64,000 nt of DNA from Reticulitermes speratus (taxonomy: Eukaryota > Arthropoda > Insecta > Blattodea > Rhinotermitidae). Below, piece after piece: positions 24,263-37,400 of this stretch (position 1 is its first letter; each line of letters opens with the position of its first letter). The notes beneath the pieces were generated by a model. It saw nothing but the letters and a program-made list of their open reading frames with translations. It searched no databases and was not told where the DNA came from. Position numbers and translations under genes: made by a program. The stretch is taken from assembly GCA_021186555.1 (NCBI GenBank), contig JAJKFL010000006.1, positions 7,398,215 through 7,462,214 of the forward strand, given 5' to 3'.

Positions 24263-24599
24263 TTACAGTTCCTAAACCAGACAAATGCGACAAATTCTGT
24301 GTTTATTTCCTTAGAACTGCCAAGACAAAGACCTACTGATAAAGATAAAATTGTTGTTGTATTTCAAGTATATCAGCATCTTTGGGTGTGGTCAAGACCG
24401 GAAACAGGCTGTAGAACCACAGGAAGAAGAATTTCAAGCATCAAACCAAAGTCCCAAATTAAAAATAAATTCTGGATGAAATGACGACACCATTTTGGCA
24501 TTTACACAGAGTTTCGTTGTAAAATTTAAGCAATTTTTTTTTCTTTGTTAAAACTAACCTCGTTCAATTTGACGCTGTCCATTCCGTTGTGTATATAGA

Positions 24600-25080
24600 A
24601 TTACATACATAACACTATGTATTACGTCTGATACAACCTGTATTTGATATTATTTTTTCAAACACTACACGTTTTGATGAAGCCGATCATCAGCAGGTGT
24701 TTATTTTATACAAAAACTTATCTTTTATCTAGAATTTTACGTTTTTGTATAAACAAACACCTGCTGATATAAGTTTTAAAACTTTCGCGGCGACATGATT
24801 CAATATAGTTTTCTCGGGCGCACAGCCGCGTCAATTCGTTTGAATACAACGTTTCGGGGACTAGCTCCGTCCCCATCCTCAGTCAAAACTGAGTTTTGCC
24901 TGAGGATGGGGACGGAGCTAGTCCCCGAAACGTTGTATTCAAACGAATTGACGCGGCTGTGAGCCCGTGAAAACTATATTGAAACACCTGCTGATTATCG
25001 GCTTCATCAAAACGTGTAGTGTTTAAAAAAAATATCAAATACAGGATGTGTCAGACGGAATACATAGTGTTATTTATGTA
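24600..25080. mobile_element. nested palindromes with hammerhead cores
   Basis: Outer inverted arms (about 24600-24720 and 24985-25080) enclose an inner palindrome (about 24805-24978) whose arms carry CTGAGGA, stem II GGGGAC/GTCCCC and GAAA on each strand (- 24882-24852, + 24900-24930), followed by CGTT. This looks like one element inserted into another. Confidence 0.72.
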
Positions 25081-25196
25081 ACCTCTTTCAGTTTTGTGCT
25101 AGTGACTGATGGCAAGGTTTTGGTGAGGGTTGGTCGTAGTGTTTATGACTGGGAGCATCCGAGGGCATGACATTTACGTCGCAAGGCGGCCTTCAA

Positions 25197-25403
25197 TCAC
25201 TTTCCCGGCTGGTCCTCGGCCAGAACGTCGTCAGCTATGGTTCGAATCTCGTTCCACGACAGCTGGATGTCACTAGATTCGGTAAATCTAGAACAGATGG
25301 CCAGCCTCAGGAAGTACGTGTCACCCACCTTGGATGGCACGAGATGGATCACACCGTGGCCGTTGATGCGCCTGAGGAGAATCTCGTTCCGCTCATTGGA
25401 GCC
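25197..25403 (-). CDS. Ddc: Ddc exon 10 with stop
   Basis: 207 nt after ATTACAG. It encodes [20 protein letters not shown], the [16 protein letters not shown] strand and [18 protein letters not shown], then stop. No clear AATAAA was found in the following 500 nt, which hold a nested palindrome. Confidence 0.95.
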   Translation of the reverse strand, partial: GSNERNEILLRRINGHGVIHLVPSKVGDTYFLRLAICSRFTESSDIQLSWNEIRTIADDVLAEDQPGK

Positions 25404-28400
25404 CTGTAATATGACACACAAACGAGGGTCTGAGTACCGAGTTATGACAGTATAATAATTACACATGGTGTGAAGCAGTTTTCCCCAAATGTTTTTGCTC
25501 TCGGGCCCCTTTTGGTTTCGAAAAATAACCACGGATCCTCACATCCTTGCTCACGTAAATATAGAGTGTCCGGATGACAGGTATCCAAAATTAAATATTT
25601 ATATCTTAGAACTGATTTTAGATAGCTACGAATACATACAGTGGCAAACGTAACAATGCATTGCAGGATGTGACCTAAATTAAAATAATTTTCGCTCGCT
25701 TCGTGGGTACAGGGGTTTCTTAATTATATATTTTAAAGGTCATAAGAAATAAACTTATCGCCAATTAAATAAGTTCCGCGATAATTTTTAACAAAACATT
25801 GTTCCTTTAATTTAGAAAATGAATAAACTTTAAACTGACATTTGGGAGGAACATGCTGACTTCAATGTTGAAGATTACATGGTGTCACAACCCCGACTGC
25901 CATAACCTAACCTATAGGAGCTACAAGGATTTACTGTCATTCGTCATTCCACGGACGTTTCGTACTCATCTCTCATCATATTCATCAGGGCTGAATAAGT
26001 AACCTACGGAGATTTAAGGCCATAATACCAAAAGACATGGGCTTATCCTATTATTATTATTATTATTATTAAACGTAAATGGGTAAAGCTGTCCCTATAA
26101 TTAATTAGTTAATTAATTGATTAATTAATCAATTAAACACCACGCCATGAAGAAGCAGAATGGGGGAGGTATAGCTCCACTCATTTTTAACCTAGGTACT
26201 AAATTGAGATGAGTGTTTAGCTTCATGCCTCTGGCCACTTTACCGAAGGGGGGAAAGAGCCTCCGGTACCCATTAGATAGGAGACTGGGTGGGCTTCAGA
26301 GCAGGTTTGCATATTATGGAGAAAAAACCACTTGCCCCTGGCGAGAATTGAAAACCGAATCCTCGGTGTGCAGGTGAAATTTAACTGCTTACGAACGGTG
26401 CCAAAAAAAATGGTCAGTAATGACCAGTTACTCCTATAGGGTGCTTAAAATTTTGGCTAAACTACAAAATGGGGTAATCTATTTTGTTAGAATATTTCTC
26501 ACTTCTGCGATGGCTATTTACACTTGAACAGATGTTGGAGTACTCTAGCTATTACACATTCAGAGTGAATACGTAGACATTACCTTGAGTCGGAAGCATA
26601 CAAGGCCGAGAACGACTTCCGAGAAGATTTCAAACCGGTTATCCTCGCGAACAAGCTCCTCAAACTCATGAGCTAAAGCCACGTGTTTCCTTATGAAAGC
26701 CTGCAGATTGCGGACCCCATAAAGTCGCAGCACGAACCACAGTTTGAGAGACCGGAATCTTCGTCCCAGGGGAATCTGCCAGTGCTGGAACACAAGTGGC
26801 AAACATATCTTGGTAATGTTGTATAGTGCTAGAACACAAGTGGCAAACATATCTTGGTAATGTTGTATAGTGCTAGAACACAAGTGGCAAACATATCTTG
26901 GTAAAGTTGTATAGTGCTGGAACACAATTGGCAAACATATCTTGGTAATGTTGTATAGTGCTGGAACATAATGGCAAACATATCTTGGTAATAATGTTGT
27001 ACATTGCTGGAACATAAGTGGCAAACATATCTTGGTAATGTTGTACAGTGCTGGAACACAAGTGGCAAACATATCTTGGTAATGTTGTACAGTGCTGGAA
27101 CACAAGTGGCAAACATATCTTGGTAATGTTGTACAGTGCTGGAACACAAGTGGCAAACATATCTTGGTAATGTTGTACAGTGCTGGAACACAAGTGGCAA
27201 ACATATCTTGGTAATGTTGTATAGTGCTGGAACACAAGTGGCAAACATATCTTGGTAATGTTGTACAGTGCTGGAACACAAGTGGCAAACATATCTTGCT
27301 TATGGTGTACAATGTAGAGAGAGAATTGGTTGTTTATATGCGGATGGATAGGACAGTACTCTACACAGTAGACCACGGATCCACCCCGAAATAATCGCCT
27401 ACAATTTTATACATCTCTTATACACTTTGTAGTTTTAACATGCACTTATATTGTTGGTTTTAGTTTATGTAATTTATACTCTTAAAGTGTCCCTGATGAT
27501 GTTCCCATGAGGGGATCGAAACATGTTGGACTGGTTTACAGGGATTATATATAATATCTAAATAATAATAATTATAATAGTGTATTTGTCGGTTGAGTGT
27601 TTTATGTTTGTTTAAAATAACCTCCACCATTCTTTATGCACAAATGTGCGCAACTAAAAACAGATTTACGAGGTGGTAGTTTTTTTTAGAGGTGGGAGTA
27701 AGCGTGAAGGTGGTTCATAACAACTGACACTGTGCACTATCTTACAGTGTCTTGAAACATTGAAATGCTTGTAGCGGTGTAACGGCTGATAAACAGGCAT
27801 ATCTTGTTATAGAATTATTTAATAAAATGACTTACATAATAATATCCTAAAGTATGGCACACCTTATGCGGGACCACCCTGTACAAAACTTCGTAATTAC
27901 GCTAGAACAGTAACCGAACAATATTCAGACCGCCATCGTATGGGATAATGACGCCGTGTGGTCTGGTAGATGTATACAAACGTTTCAGAGGAAACTACTG
28001 CCTACGTCATTGAGGTACCTGATGACGGAAGCAGCATATGTAGTCGATATCAATTGCTCAGTTGTAATATCTGAGGTTCTGAAGGCTGTGAGGATGAATA
28101 TAACCGTCTTCTGGGATGTGACACCGCGAAGTCTTATAAATGTGTACCGACGTTTCAGAAGAATCTGTTGCCACCATCATCAGGGAAGTCCTACCCGGAC
28201 GATGGTGACAAAATACTTTTTAAAATTATCGCCCAACGTAAAAATCTGGAATTTTTTCAGGCTCTTCAACCAAAATTTTGCGGGCATGGCCTGTATTCGT
28301 GCTACAAGTGCCACCTATATCGTCCTGTGTTAATCATCTTAACAATATTAAAAGAAAAATACAAATGACAAGCCTTAAGAGTCGGTTGTTATTGAAATAC

Positions 28401-31400
28401 TTAAGAGGCAGCTGGCGAAAATACGAGTACATTAGCGTCTTTGAGTAAGACGCAGTAACAGGAGGCGGGGAGACCGACGAAAAAATTTAATGCGAAAAAT
28501 CATACTTCGTATTCTCCATCACATATGAATTGGATGCGCAAATTAAGGCGAGTTGTACGGGCTGGGCGGGGGGGGGGGGGGGGTGTAATGTGTAAGAAGC
28601 ACAGATGCGCTGATAAATGCATACAGAATTCTTCCGTGACACTTGAAAAAAAAAAAGTCTGCTTGGTAGATCTAGACGTAGATGGGAGAATAATAGTAAA
28701 GTGAATATTAAAGATATATTATATTAGGGTGTGGACTGGATTAATGTAACTCAAGATAGCGAGAAGTGAGGAATCTTTATGAAAACGGTAATAAACTTTC
28801 GGGTTCCATAAAATGCAAGGAATGTCTTGCCTATATCAGCCAATATTAGTTACTTCCTGTCGCTCCTTGCGGAGCATAGGGCCTCCTTTCAGAGGTTTCT
28901 TGGTCTGGAGCCAATATTACTTTCCCCCAAAAATGACTCAGCAACATGGAGATGGAACAATTCAGAACATTCCACTCTTACGTATAATGGGCCTACGAAA
29001 ATTTGGGCTTCTTTTTCCATGTTCACAAACACGATTACAGCGTAATACAAGATTTCTTTTTGTGTGGAAAAAAATTACTGTAGACCCTCGAATTAACGGA
29101 CATCTTATATACGGATTATCGGAAATAAAGGACGAAATCTGTTAGTTCGGAAATTTTCGTCCGCAATGGGAATATGTGAAATTATTAGTCTTGACTGTTA
29201 ATTAGCGAAGCTGCCGCTACGTGGCGCACACGGACGGGCGCTCAGTCTTTGCTAACATTCAAGTGGAGGTGATAGTGTATTGCTGTTTGCATAACCTGGA
29301 TCGTGGATTTATTATATTTATCTCAGATTTATTAAATTCCAATTAACATGCACTACAAGGTTAATTATATTTGTGTATAGCATTATATGTATGCATTTTT
29401 TTCAATGTTTCGACAGCCCCTTGGGGGCCTAGGCCGCCTCATTTTTCGAGGCTTCACGATCACACTTTAGACACACCACACTCGGTAGGACTCCTCTGGA
29501 AGTGTGACCAGCCCGTCGCAGAGACCTCTACCTGACAACACACAACACTCACAAGAGACAGACATACATGCCCTCAGCGGGATTCGAACCCACAATCCCA
29601 GTAAGCGAGCGGCTGCAGCGTGTATGCATTAGTGTTACATATACGTGTGTACAGTACTGTGTTACTGTTTTGGCGACTTTTAAGCCATATATATATATAT
29701 AATTCGGAAGTACCGGACAATCGGAATTGTCGGACCACCCACTACCCCTATCAGTCCGTTCATTCGAGTGTCTACAGTATTCGTATTCTCAATACTTGTA
29801 GATTCAACTCGCTGCTCCTACTCGATAGGTGAAATAAATTTTACTTTACTGTAAAGTGTACTGAGATTATGGTTTGGTTCTATATCAAATTGCAGTTAGT
29901 GACTGTTGTTCTTACTCACCCTGTAGTCAGGAGCCGAACCCTGTTGATCGTGTTTCAAGTACAGTGGGTCAACATTGAAAGCATTTACAACGTATGTAGG
30001 GTCTTTCAACCTGTAAACAAACAAACACAGTCGCAGTGTGCGTAACACACAAAACGCAACGCAAAGCTCTCCTCTAAATTCTCATTACTGCTTATTCTGA
30101 GAATGACATTTTTTTCGTGCCAACAGCCCCTAGTGGGCCAGGACCTCCTCATTATCGAGGCCTCACGATCACACACATTAGACACACCACACTCGGTAGG
30201 ACTCCTCTGGACGAGTGACCAGCTCGTCGCAGAGACCTCTACCTGACAACACACAACACTCACAAGAGACAGACATCCATGCCCCCAGCGGGATTCGAAG
30301 CCACAATCCCAGCAAGCGAACGGCCACAGACCCGCACCTTAGACCGCGCGGCCACTGGGATCGGCCCAAAGAGTCATACTCGTATATAAATACATTGTGT
30401 GGACAAAACATATAATCTTTCTGAAATATAGTAACCACAGTTTTTTAAAGGGTTATGTTTTGTCTTTGGAAACGTTGATTAATTCACTGTAAAACGGCAT
30501 GATAACGCGATATATGATGTCCCTACAGCTGTGAATATGAAAATGGCAGTCTTATGGAGTATGACGCCGTGTATGGTGGTAAAAACTGACACTTCACTGC
30601 AATGTGTTGCCTCCGGTTTTCGAACGTAAAGATTACTTATTCCTAAAGTATGGACGCTTGAGTTTCGAGCCCAGTACTCACCACATTGCAGAGCAGTCGA
30701 AATTCACAAGCATCCACTTGTGAGGTTGAAGTTGAAGGAGTCTGCGCACTCGACTCCCGCCATGAGATGTCGGAACTCTGGACAGATGAAGGCAGAGCCT
30801 GTAGGAACCAAACTAGAATCGTAAATATTGACAGCCACCGGCAGAATAACATTGATTTTTTTTTTAAAGTACACACTGTAGAAGTGAAAATAAATTACAA
30901 TTACAGACTGGTTGGTAAATTTGTCTAACACTCGGCAAAGAACAGACGGCGAGAAGTTCATCAAAGAACTCAATCAAGTTACGAATGTAATTTCACTTCA
31001 CGTGTTGCAAAGATTGTCTCAGAAACTGAAAGGTAAATTTGCCCCTGTCCACACCATGAAATTATATTTGGGGGAGTAGAGATGTAACTTTACTGATCCT
31101 TAACCTTGGCACTAGAAGAAGGTATGGAAGTGGTCAACATCACGTCCCGGCCGCTTTATCTCCGGAATAGAATTCCGGTACCTATTGAATAGAATGCTGG
31201 GTGGGCCCCAGAGCCGGTCATGGACTTGTGAAGAGGAGGAAAAATTCTGTTTTCCTTGCCGGACTCGAAATCAGGATATTATTTCAGGAAATGCTTAACG
31301 CAGTACATAATTCATACTGAATAAAATGTATCATGTAAAATACAGCGTGTATCAAATTATTTTTTTTTACCAAGATTTCCAGACACCGAGCTTGAAACAC

Positions 31401-34400
31401 GGTGCAGGATGTCCAGAAAGTTCAAGGACCGATTTTTAAAAAAAAAACTGAGTCTTTCTACTTTCCTTTCCCTTGTTTCTGTCGCTAGTGGAAAAGCACT
31501 TTGAAATTCATACCTCTTTATTCCTTAAAACTGTGAAATAATTTACATCTTTATCTTTATGTGGCACTGTCACTTATAGACACAAGAAAAATCCACAAGG
31601 GGAAGATGTAACATGCACACATATTGTTGTAAATGTAGACATTGACAGAGGATATGAAAGGTAAACTGAATATTCCTGGTTCCAGGCGTTGTGTTTGTAT
31701 TACTAGGATTATATAGAGAGTGCATTTAACGTACAGTGTAAATGTAGGGTGTTCCAAAAATATCTATACAGCATTTTTTCTCAAAATCAAGAAAAGTATG
31801 TAGTTTAGTAATTATCATTAAATAAATATTCTCTGTAACATGCTTAACTAGCTTATGGTGTTGCCGTTCACAGCATAGTCACGTCTGAAATAATCATAAA
31901 AAAATTAACGGATTTATACGAAATTTCGTTTTGAAAACCTGCAGTGACGCCGGTTAACTGTTATGGGAGGAATGCATTTATTGCACTGACCTGCATAAGC
32001 AGCGTCTACATGTAGCCAGACGTCTTCCTTGTTGCAGACTGGACCCAATTCATCCAAACAGTCGAAGGAACAAGTGTTTGTCGTACCAAGAGTCGCTACA
32101 ACCTTAAGAAAAGAATATCACGCCGTAGTGAAAGAAGTTCCTTTACATCAAGTCTACAATAAATAAGGCAATGAAGATTATTGCGATATTTCTGCTTCTC
32201 ACAGCGGTGCGGATGAATATTCAAGTCTTCTGGGATGTTACACCGTGTTGACGAGAAAACAATTACCTATATTTCGAAGGATTGTAGCAGTCCTAGAACA
32301 CTGCTTGACCCTGAAGATGAAGGCATTAAAACCATTCGAAATGTCAAGAAATGTTTACCAGTCGACAAGGCGTAACATCCCAGAAGATAGGAATCTTTCA
32401 TCTTGAGCGAAAAGTCGTGTCTTCTGAGACGTTACGCTGTAAATCTAGTAGGTACGAACCGACGTTTCGGAGGAAACAACTCCGTACATATTCTTATAAC
32501 ATGAATATGGAGTAGACACATTCCTCCGAAACGTCGGCACACCTCTGTCAGGCTACACGGCGTCACATACCAGAAGAGAGCAATGTTTAAAGTCACGCCA
32601 ATAAGAATTTCAAAGTTCACTCAAACAATTCACATTCTGTACACGCTTTTGTACGAAACGTTATAAAATGCATTAATTCTGGAATGTTACTTTGTAAAAT
32701 AAATGTGTTTCATCTACAAATTACTAACCCTTTTCCGATAAACAAATTGTTATATTTGATCTTCACACAAAAAAAAATTGTCTGTTGAATTTAATTTTGA
32801 TTTGAAACTATCCAGTACATTCTATGCCAAAACCACAAATCGAAATTTGTACATTTTTCTTTTTCCACAAAAAAAAGGCTGAATGCACAAAACATTGTTC
32901 TATAAAATCAAACGGTTTATAGATCTCATTAAACCCTAAAACAGCCATTAAATACATGCATGTTTCAATGTGAAAGATATTTAAAAAAAATAAAGGCGAA
33001 AATACTTTCTGAATCTATGCCCTATAACACCTATGGTGTGATCAGCTTAATAACATTATATTTCTACCAACGATAATATATTTAAAATTTTAGATAAATT
33101 AGCACTAAGGGCAAAAACAAAGACAATAATACAAATTATACACTTTGCAGTATACATTGCAGTACACATGTATACGTACAGACAGTAACACCTATAAAAC
33201 CAGCTGATGCTGTACTTACATAAAAGGGGATCAGCCCCTTGTCACGATCCTCTTGTATAGCCCTTTCGAGGGTCTCTCCCCGCAGTCTGAGGTGGTCGTC
33301 TGCAGGCAAGAGACGCAGTTTGACGCCGCCAAGCAACCCGGCCCGCTCTACTGAAGAATGTGCTTGATCTGCACACACACAGTGCGTCGCCAAGTTTTAA
33401 GTTAAACTGCTTAATAATACACACACAACTTAGTAGGACACTTGAACAGTCAATACTGCGGACCTCAGTGAACGTAGTTTCATGAATCAATGCAACCTAT
33501 ACTCAGGCACAACAAATATTCTTACATAAATCTCATAGATTGCCGTTTTGTCGTCATTCTGACGTTATTTAAGTTTCTGGGATGAATGCTGATCCGGCTC
33601 GAGTCTAGCGGAAGGACACACGACGTGGCATTCTTCTGTTACACATAATCTATGGATCAGGATTCACCCCTGGTTTGTCTTTGTGCGTTGGCAAGTGGTT
33701 ATTAATAGCAGGAGTTGTGATATTTTCAAGCGATGTTACAGTTGGTACTATTGTGTCCGCCTTCGCCAAAATAAATTGGCATCACTGCTTACTGCATATT
33801 GTTATTCCATCAAGTTTAATGCCTTAATAGTTTAATATGTTGCCAGAAAGCTTCAAGTTTTTGAAGTCAAGAATTTTTGGCAAATTAATTCTTAAGAATT
33901 TTATTTCGAATTTACTAAGGGGCTTGTCCTAATGAATTTTGTATTTACAGATTATATTTATGATCACTATTAACAGCGATAGAAGTTTATGGTTCCAATT
34001 GTTTTGTTCTATATTTCCATCAAAAGGGGTATTTTTTTGTGGCGAAGGGCCCCGCAGCAGATGTTACGGAAGCACCACAGCCTTGAGGCTTATTGTGCAA
34101 CCCTGTGATAAACATGGTTACTTTTTCCCGTTTTTCCGTGTAATGGAGCACCGGTGGAATAAAATTGACAGAGAAAAACCGAAGTACTCGGGGAAAAACC
34201 TGTCCCAGTGCCACTTTGTCCACCATAAATCCCACATGGACCTACCAGTGTTCGAACGCGGGCCTCCGCGGTGAGAGACCGGTGACTAATCGCCTGAGCC
34301 ATGACACGGCCTTCAAAAGAGTGGCTATGATCATAAAATTAATGAAAATCATCATACACATTAATACATCACGATCTGCTGATCTACCGAACGGATCTTC

Positions 34401-37400
34401 TCAAAATGGACATTTTTAGAACGCTTATGGTTCGGCATTGATTGCAGTCTCCTCTGTTTTTATTGATTCCTTCTAAAAAAAAAAATTGTCTTTTTAACAA
34501 GAAATGCTAAGGTTAGAAATCGGCAGTGCTGCCTCAAGCGGAGGCCAAGGGAAGCTAACATATATCATGTACCTCCCTTGGCCTCCGCTTGAGGCAGTAC
34601 TGTCAATTTCTACGTTTTGTTTCTTATTTACACGTGCTATAAAGCTTTAGTTTCTTATTTACACGTTGCTTATGATCCGTTGATATCCGAAAAAAATTAC
34701 CCAGCATCAATCATTAGTAAGTTACATTTTTATGTTTATTATATGCTGTAATTTTTGTTGGTTAAATATTTTACTGTTTCTACGTGCGAATTATTCTCAA
34801 GGGCACAACTAGGTAGGATAAATCCCGTTAAAATTTAAAAAAATTGAAATAAAAATGAAATCAGTGATTAAGGTCAAATCTTCCTCTCGGAACCAAACAA
34901 GTAGTTATCTTCACAAACTTTTTTGCTTCAGGACGGAAACGTATCTAACATCCGAAGTACGTTTTGTTACAAATACCACATAACTGACAAAGACCCAAAA
35001 ACTACGTAACTCTCAGTGAACTGCGCCTCCGTCAGGAACCGAGTAACGACGGTTTTCGGAACTGCCAGAAGTAATTCAATTTCAGGTTTCACAGGCTATT
35101 TAAAAGAAATCTAACCATTTTTTTAAGAGCAGCAGTAGAAAATCGAGGCCTGAAATTTATTTAAATAACTTACAGAATTCAGTTCCTGTTTCAAAGAAAA
35201 CACAGTGCGTCTTCATTACAAAGATAAATCAATCTTATTTAGAGAGATAATCGCCGTTTATTCGCAGAATCTTAGCAAACCTATAAACACACTGTTTAGA
35301 GAGTCTTCAAAGTAAAGTCACTACATATGCCAGACTTATTATATGTTTAAATATGAAATTTTTCTTCTAATGAGAGATATTTTTGATCTGTCAAAAGTTA
35401 AAAAATTTCCCAAATGCAAATTTTAAATAGTAGCCTTGCTAAAATTACAAGGTTTCAAAATCCTGAAGATGGAAACAGCAAACTACTCCGAAACGTTAGT
35501 AAAATATTTACCAACCTACACGGCGTCACATCCCGTAAATCAGTACTGTTTACAGTGTTGCGTGAGAACTGCAAATTTCACAAAGAAAAAAATCGATACC
35601 CTAAATGGAGAATTACGGCTTTTCCTCCAGTAATTTACTGACCCAGTTATCTTGGGCTATAACATTTTTGTGTTTCCATTTCGTTTAATGGACTGTACTT
35701 TTTGGTGCCAGAAGTGAATACAGCGAATAGTCTCATGCTGAAGTCTGACTTTCAGTCCATGAGATACAAGATCCTCTTCAACACTGCCTGCAGTCAATTG
35801 CTGGCTAATTAATCAAGTTATCTCTGCCGAGAGAGCTGGTACTGTGATCTAGATGGAGGGTGTCCATGGCAACCAGCTGTGTGAATTTGAAAAGGGTCGT
35901 AGCAGGTGACAATGGGGACTGCATCTGACAGGTTTCAATAGCCACATGCCCCTCACTAAGGGAAAACTGGACGAAAACAGTACATTTGAAGTTACACTTC
36001 CTTCTGTAGCTAATTCTAGCTAATTTAGCTGTTTTCTAGATCATATATTTGCAGTTTATTTAACCTTTCAAAGACTAACGTTAAAATTAATTATTTTTAA
36101 ATAATCAGTTCTTACCGCGCAGTAAATACACTCCGTTTCGGCTATAAAAACCGATAAGTTAAATGTTGTATAGATAAATACTCACTGAGAACCAATTGTC
36201 ATCTGGACTTTGTCCATCGTCCTGGATAAAATATAAAAATATAAAATCACGACGTTTCGGAAGCTAGTTCTTCTTCCGTCTTCAGGTGATTTTATATTTT
36301 TATATTTTATCCAGGACGATAGACAAAATCTCAATGTTATATAACCATCGTCAAAACCTTTTAGAATTTATATAAATACTCGCTGTTTGTTCTGAGATCC
36401 ATACAAAAGACGTAAGTGCATCTTTATGTTGGAGAATTTAGACTTTCTGAACTTTAAAACACTGGCGGTACGTATAGTAACCACTAGACTATAAAGGCCT
36501 AAAGATACTCCAAGAGACTGAAGCCTATTTACTGTCAAATAAATAGAATTTGCCTGAAAGGAGAAAGGAAAACCACGAAATGCTTCAATCAAGATATTTT
36601 CTGTCTCGGCAGAGATTTGGATCAGTAACCTCAATATATCTTCCACTTTCGTTGAATGTTGCCATCTCTTTCACGTACTGTAAGTAGTTACTTGCTGGAT
36701 TACACAAAGACAGAACAACAACGCTTACATACCGGGTGTACCTTTTATCGCGTCCCTGAACTCGGCAGCTTTATCCCATAGAAAGCTTGCATCGGCAGTT
36801 ATCCCCGTAAAAGCTGCCGTACTCAAGGGCACCATAAGAGGGACATATAGAAGAGTGTGACATAGGACACAAATCCTTTAAAACTCCACCTGTTCTTTCA
36901 CCGGTTTTTGGATCACAAAGTTTTGAGAGACACTGAGCTAAGTAACTGACTGTACATACAGAATATTGGATACATTATCTTACTTACTGGAGGCGTAGCC
37001 AACTAATTTGGAAATGATGGTAGATTCGCCCCATTCGGGGTGCTCCTTCTTCACCCTACGCACCGTTTTCGATTTGGCACCAAGCAGGGCCACCAGCGTT
37101 GCTTCACTGGCCGTACCCTGAATTAATAAAACACAATCAAAATGTTTAAAATCATACTTGTACTTCATTAAACCCCTCGTCATAAAAATATGCTTGGGAC
37201 TTGAAGTATAGATCCATGCATTATTAACTTACGTACTGCATGGAGATGGTTAGCTTCAGATCCCACCGCTTGTACCCCTAGGGAAAGAAACCGTTCGTCC
37301 ATTGGAGAGGAGATTACGTAGGCTTAATAGTCAGTTTCGACGCTAGTGTGAAGAGAGAAGTTTGTCCTCCTCTCGGGAATAGAACCACGATCGTTAAGTC

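Larger units (their letters stand above)
33400..36090. other. Ddc intron 4 (33369-36987), mostly unique
   Basis: Apart from the SINE C copy, the 34.5-kb hairpin and a family N relic near 35455-35540 (CCTGAAGATGGAAACAGC), nothing recognisable. Confidence 0.5.
36097..36412 (-). repeat. 114-bp element, single diverged unit, split by an insertion
   Basis: TTCTTACCGCGCAGTAAATA (36111 on) continues after the hammerhead element as CGCTGTTTGTTCTGAGATCC (36381-36400). Confidence 0.85.

Noticed and set aside
24675-24705. Hammerhead in the outer arm of the nested palindrome
   Set aside because: CTGATGA is present but no GAAA follows a stem II (CAAAAC instead).
26829-27312. Long open frames (150-250 residues) through the 44-bp array as a separate gene
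   Set aside because: They are a product of the repeat being stop-poor in all frames; only the exon 9 part is conserved protein.
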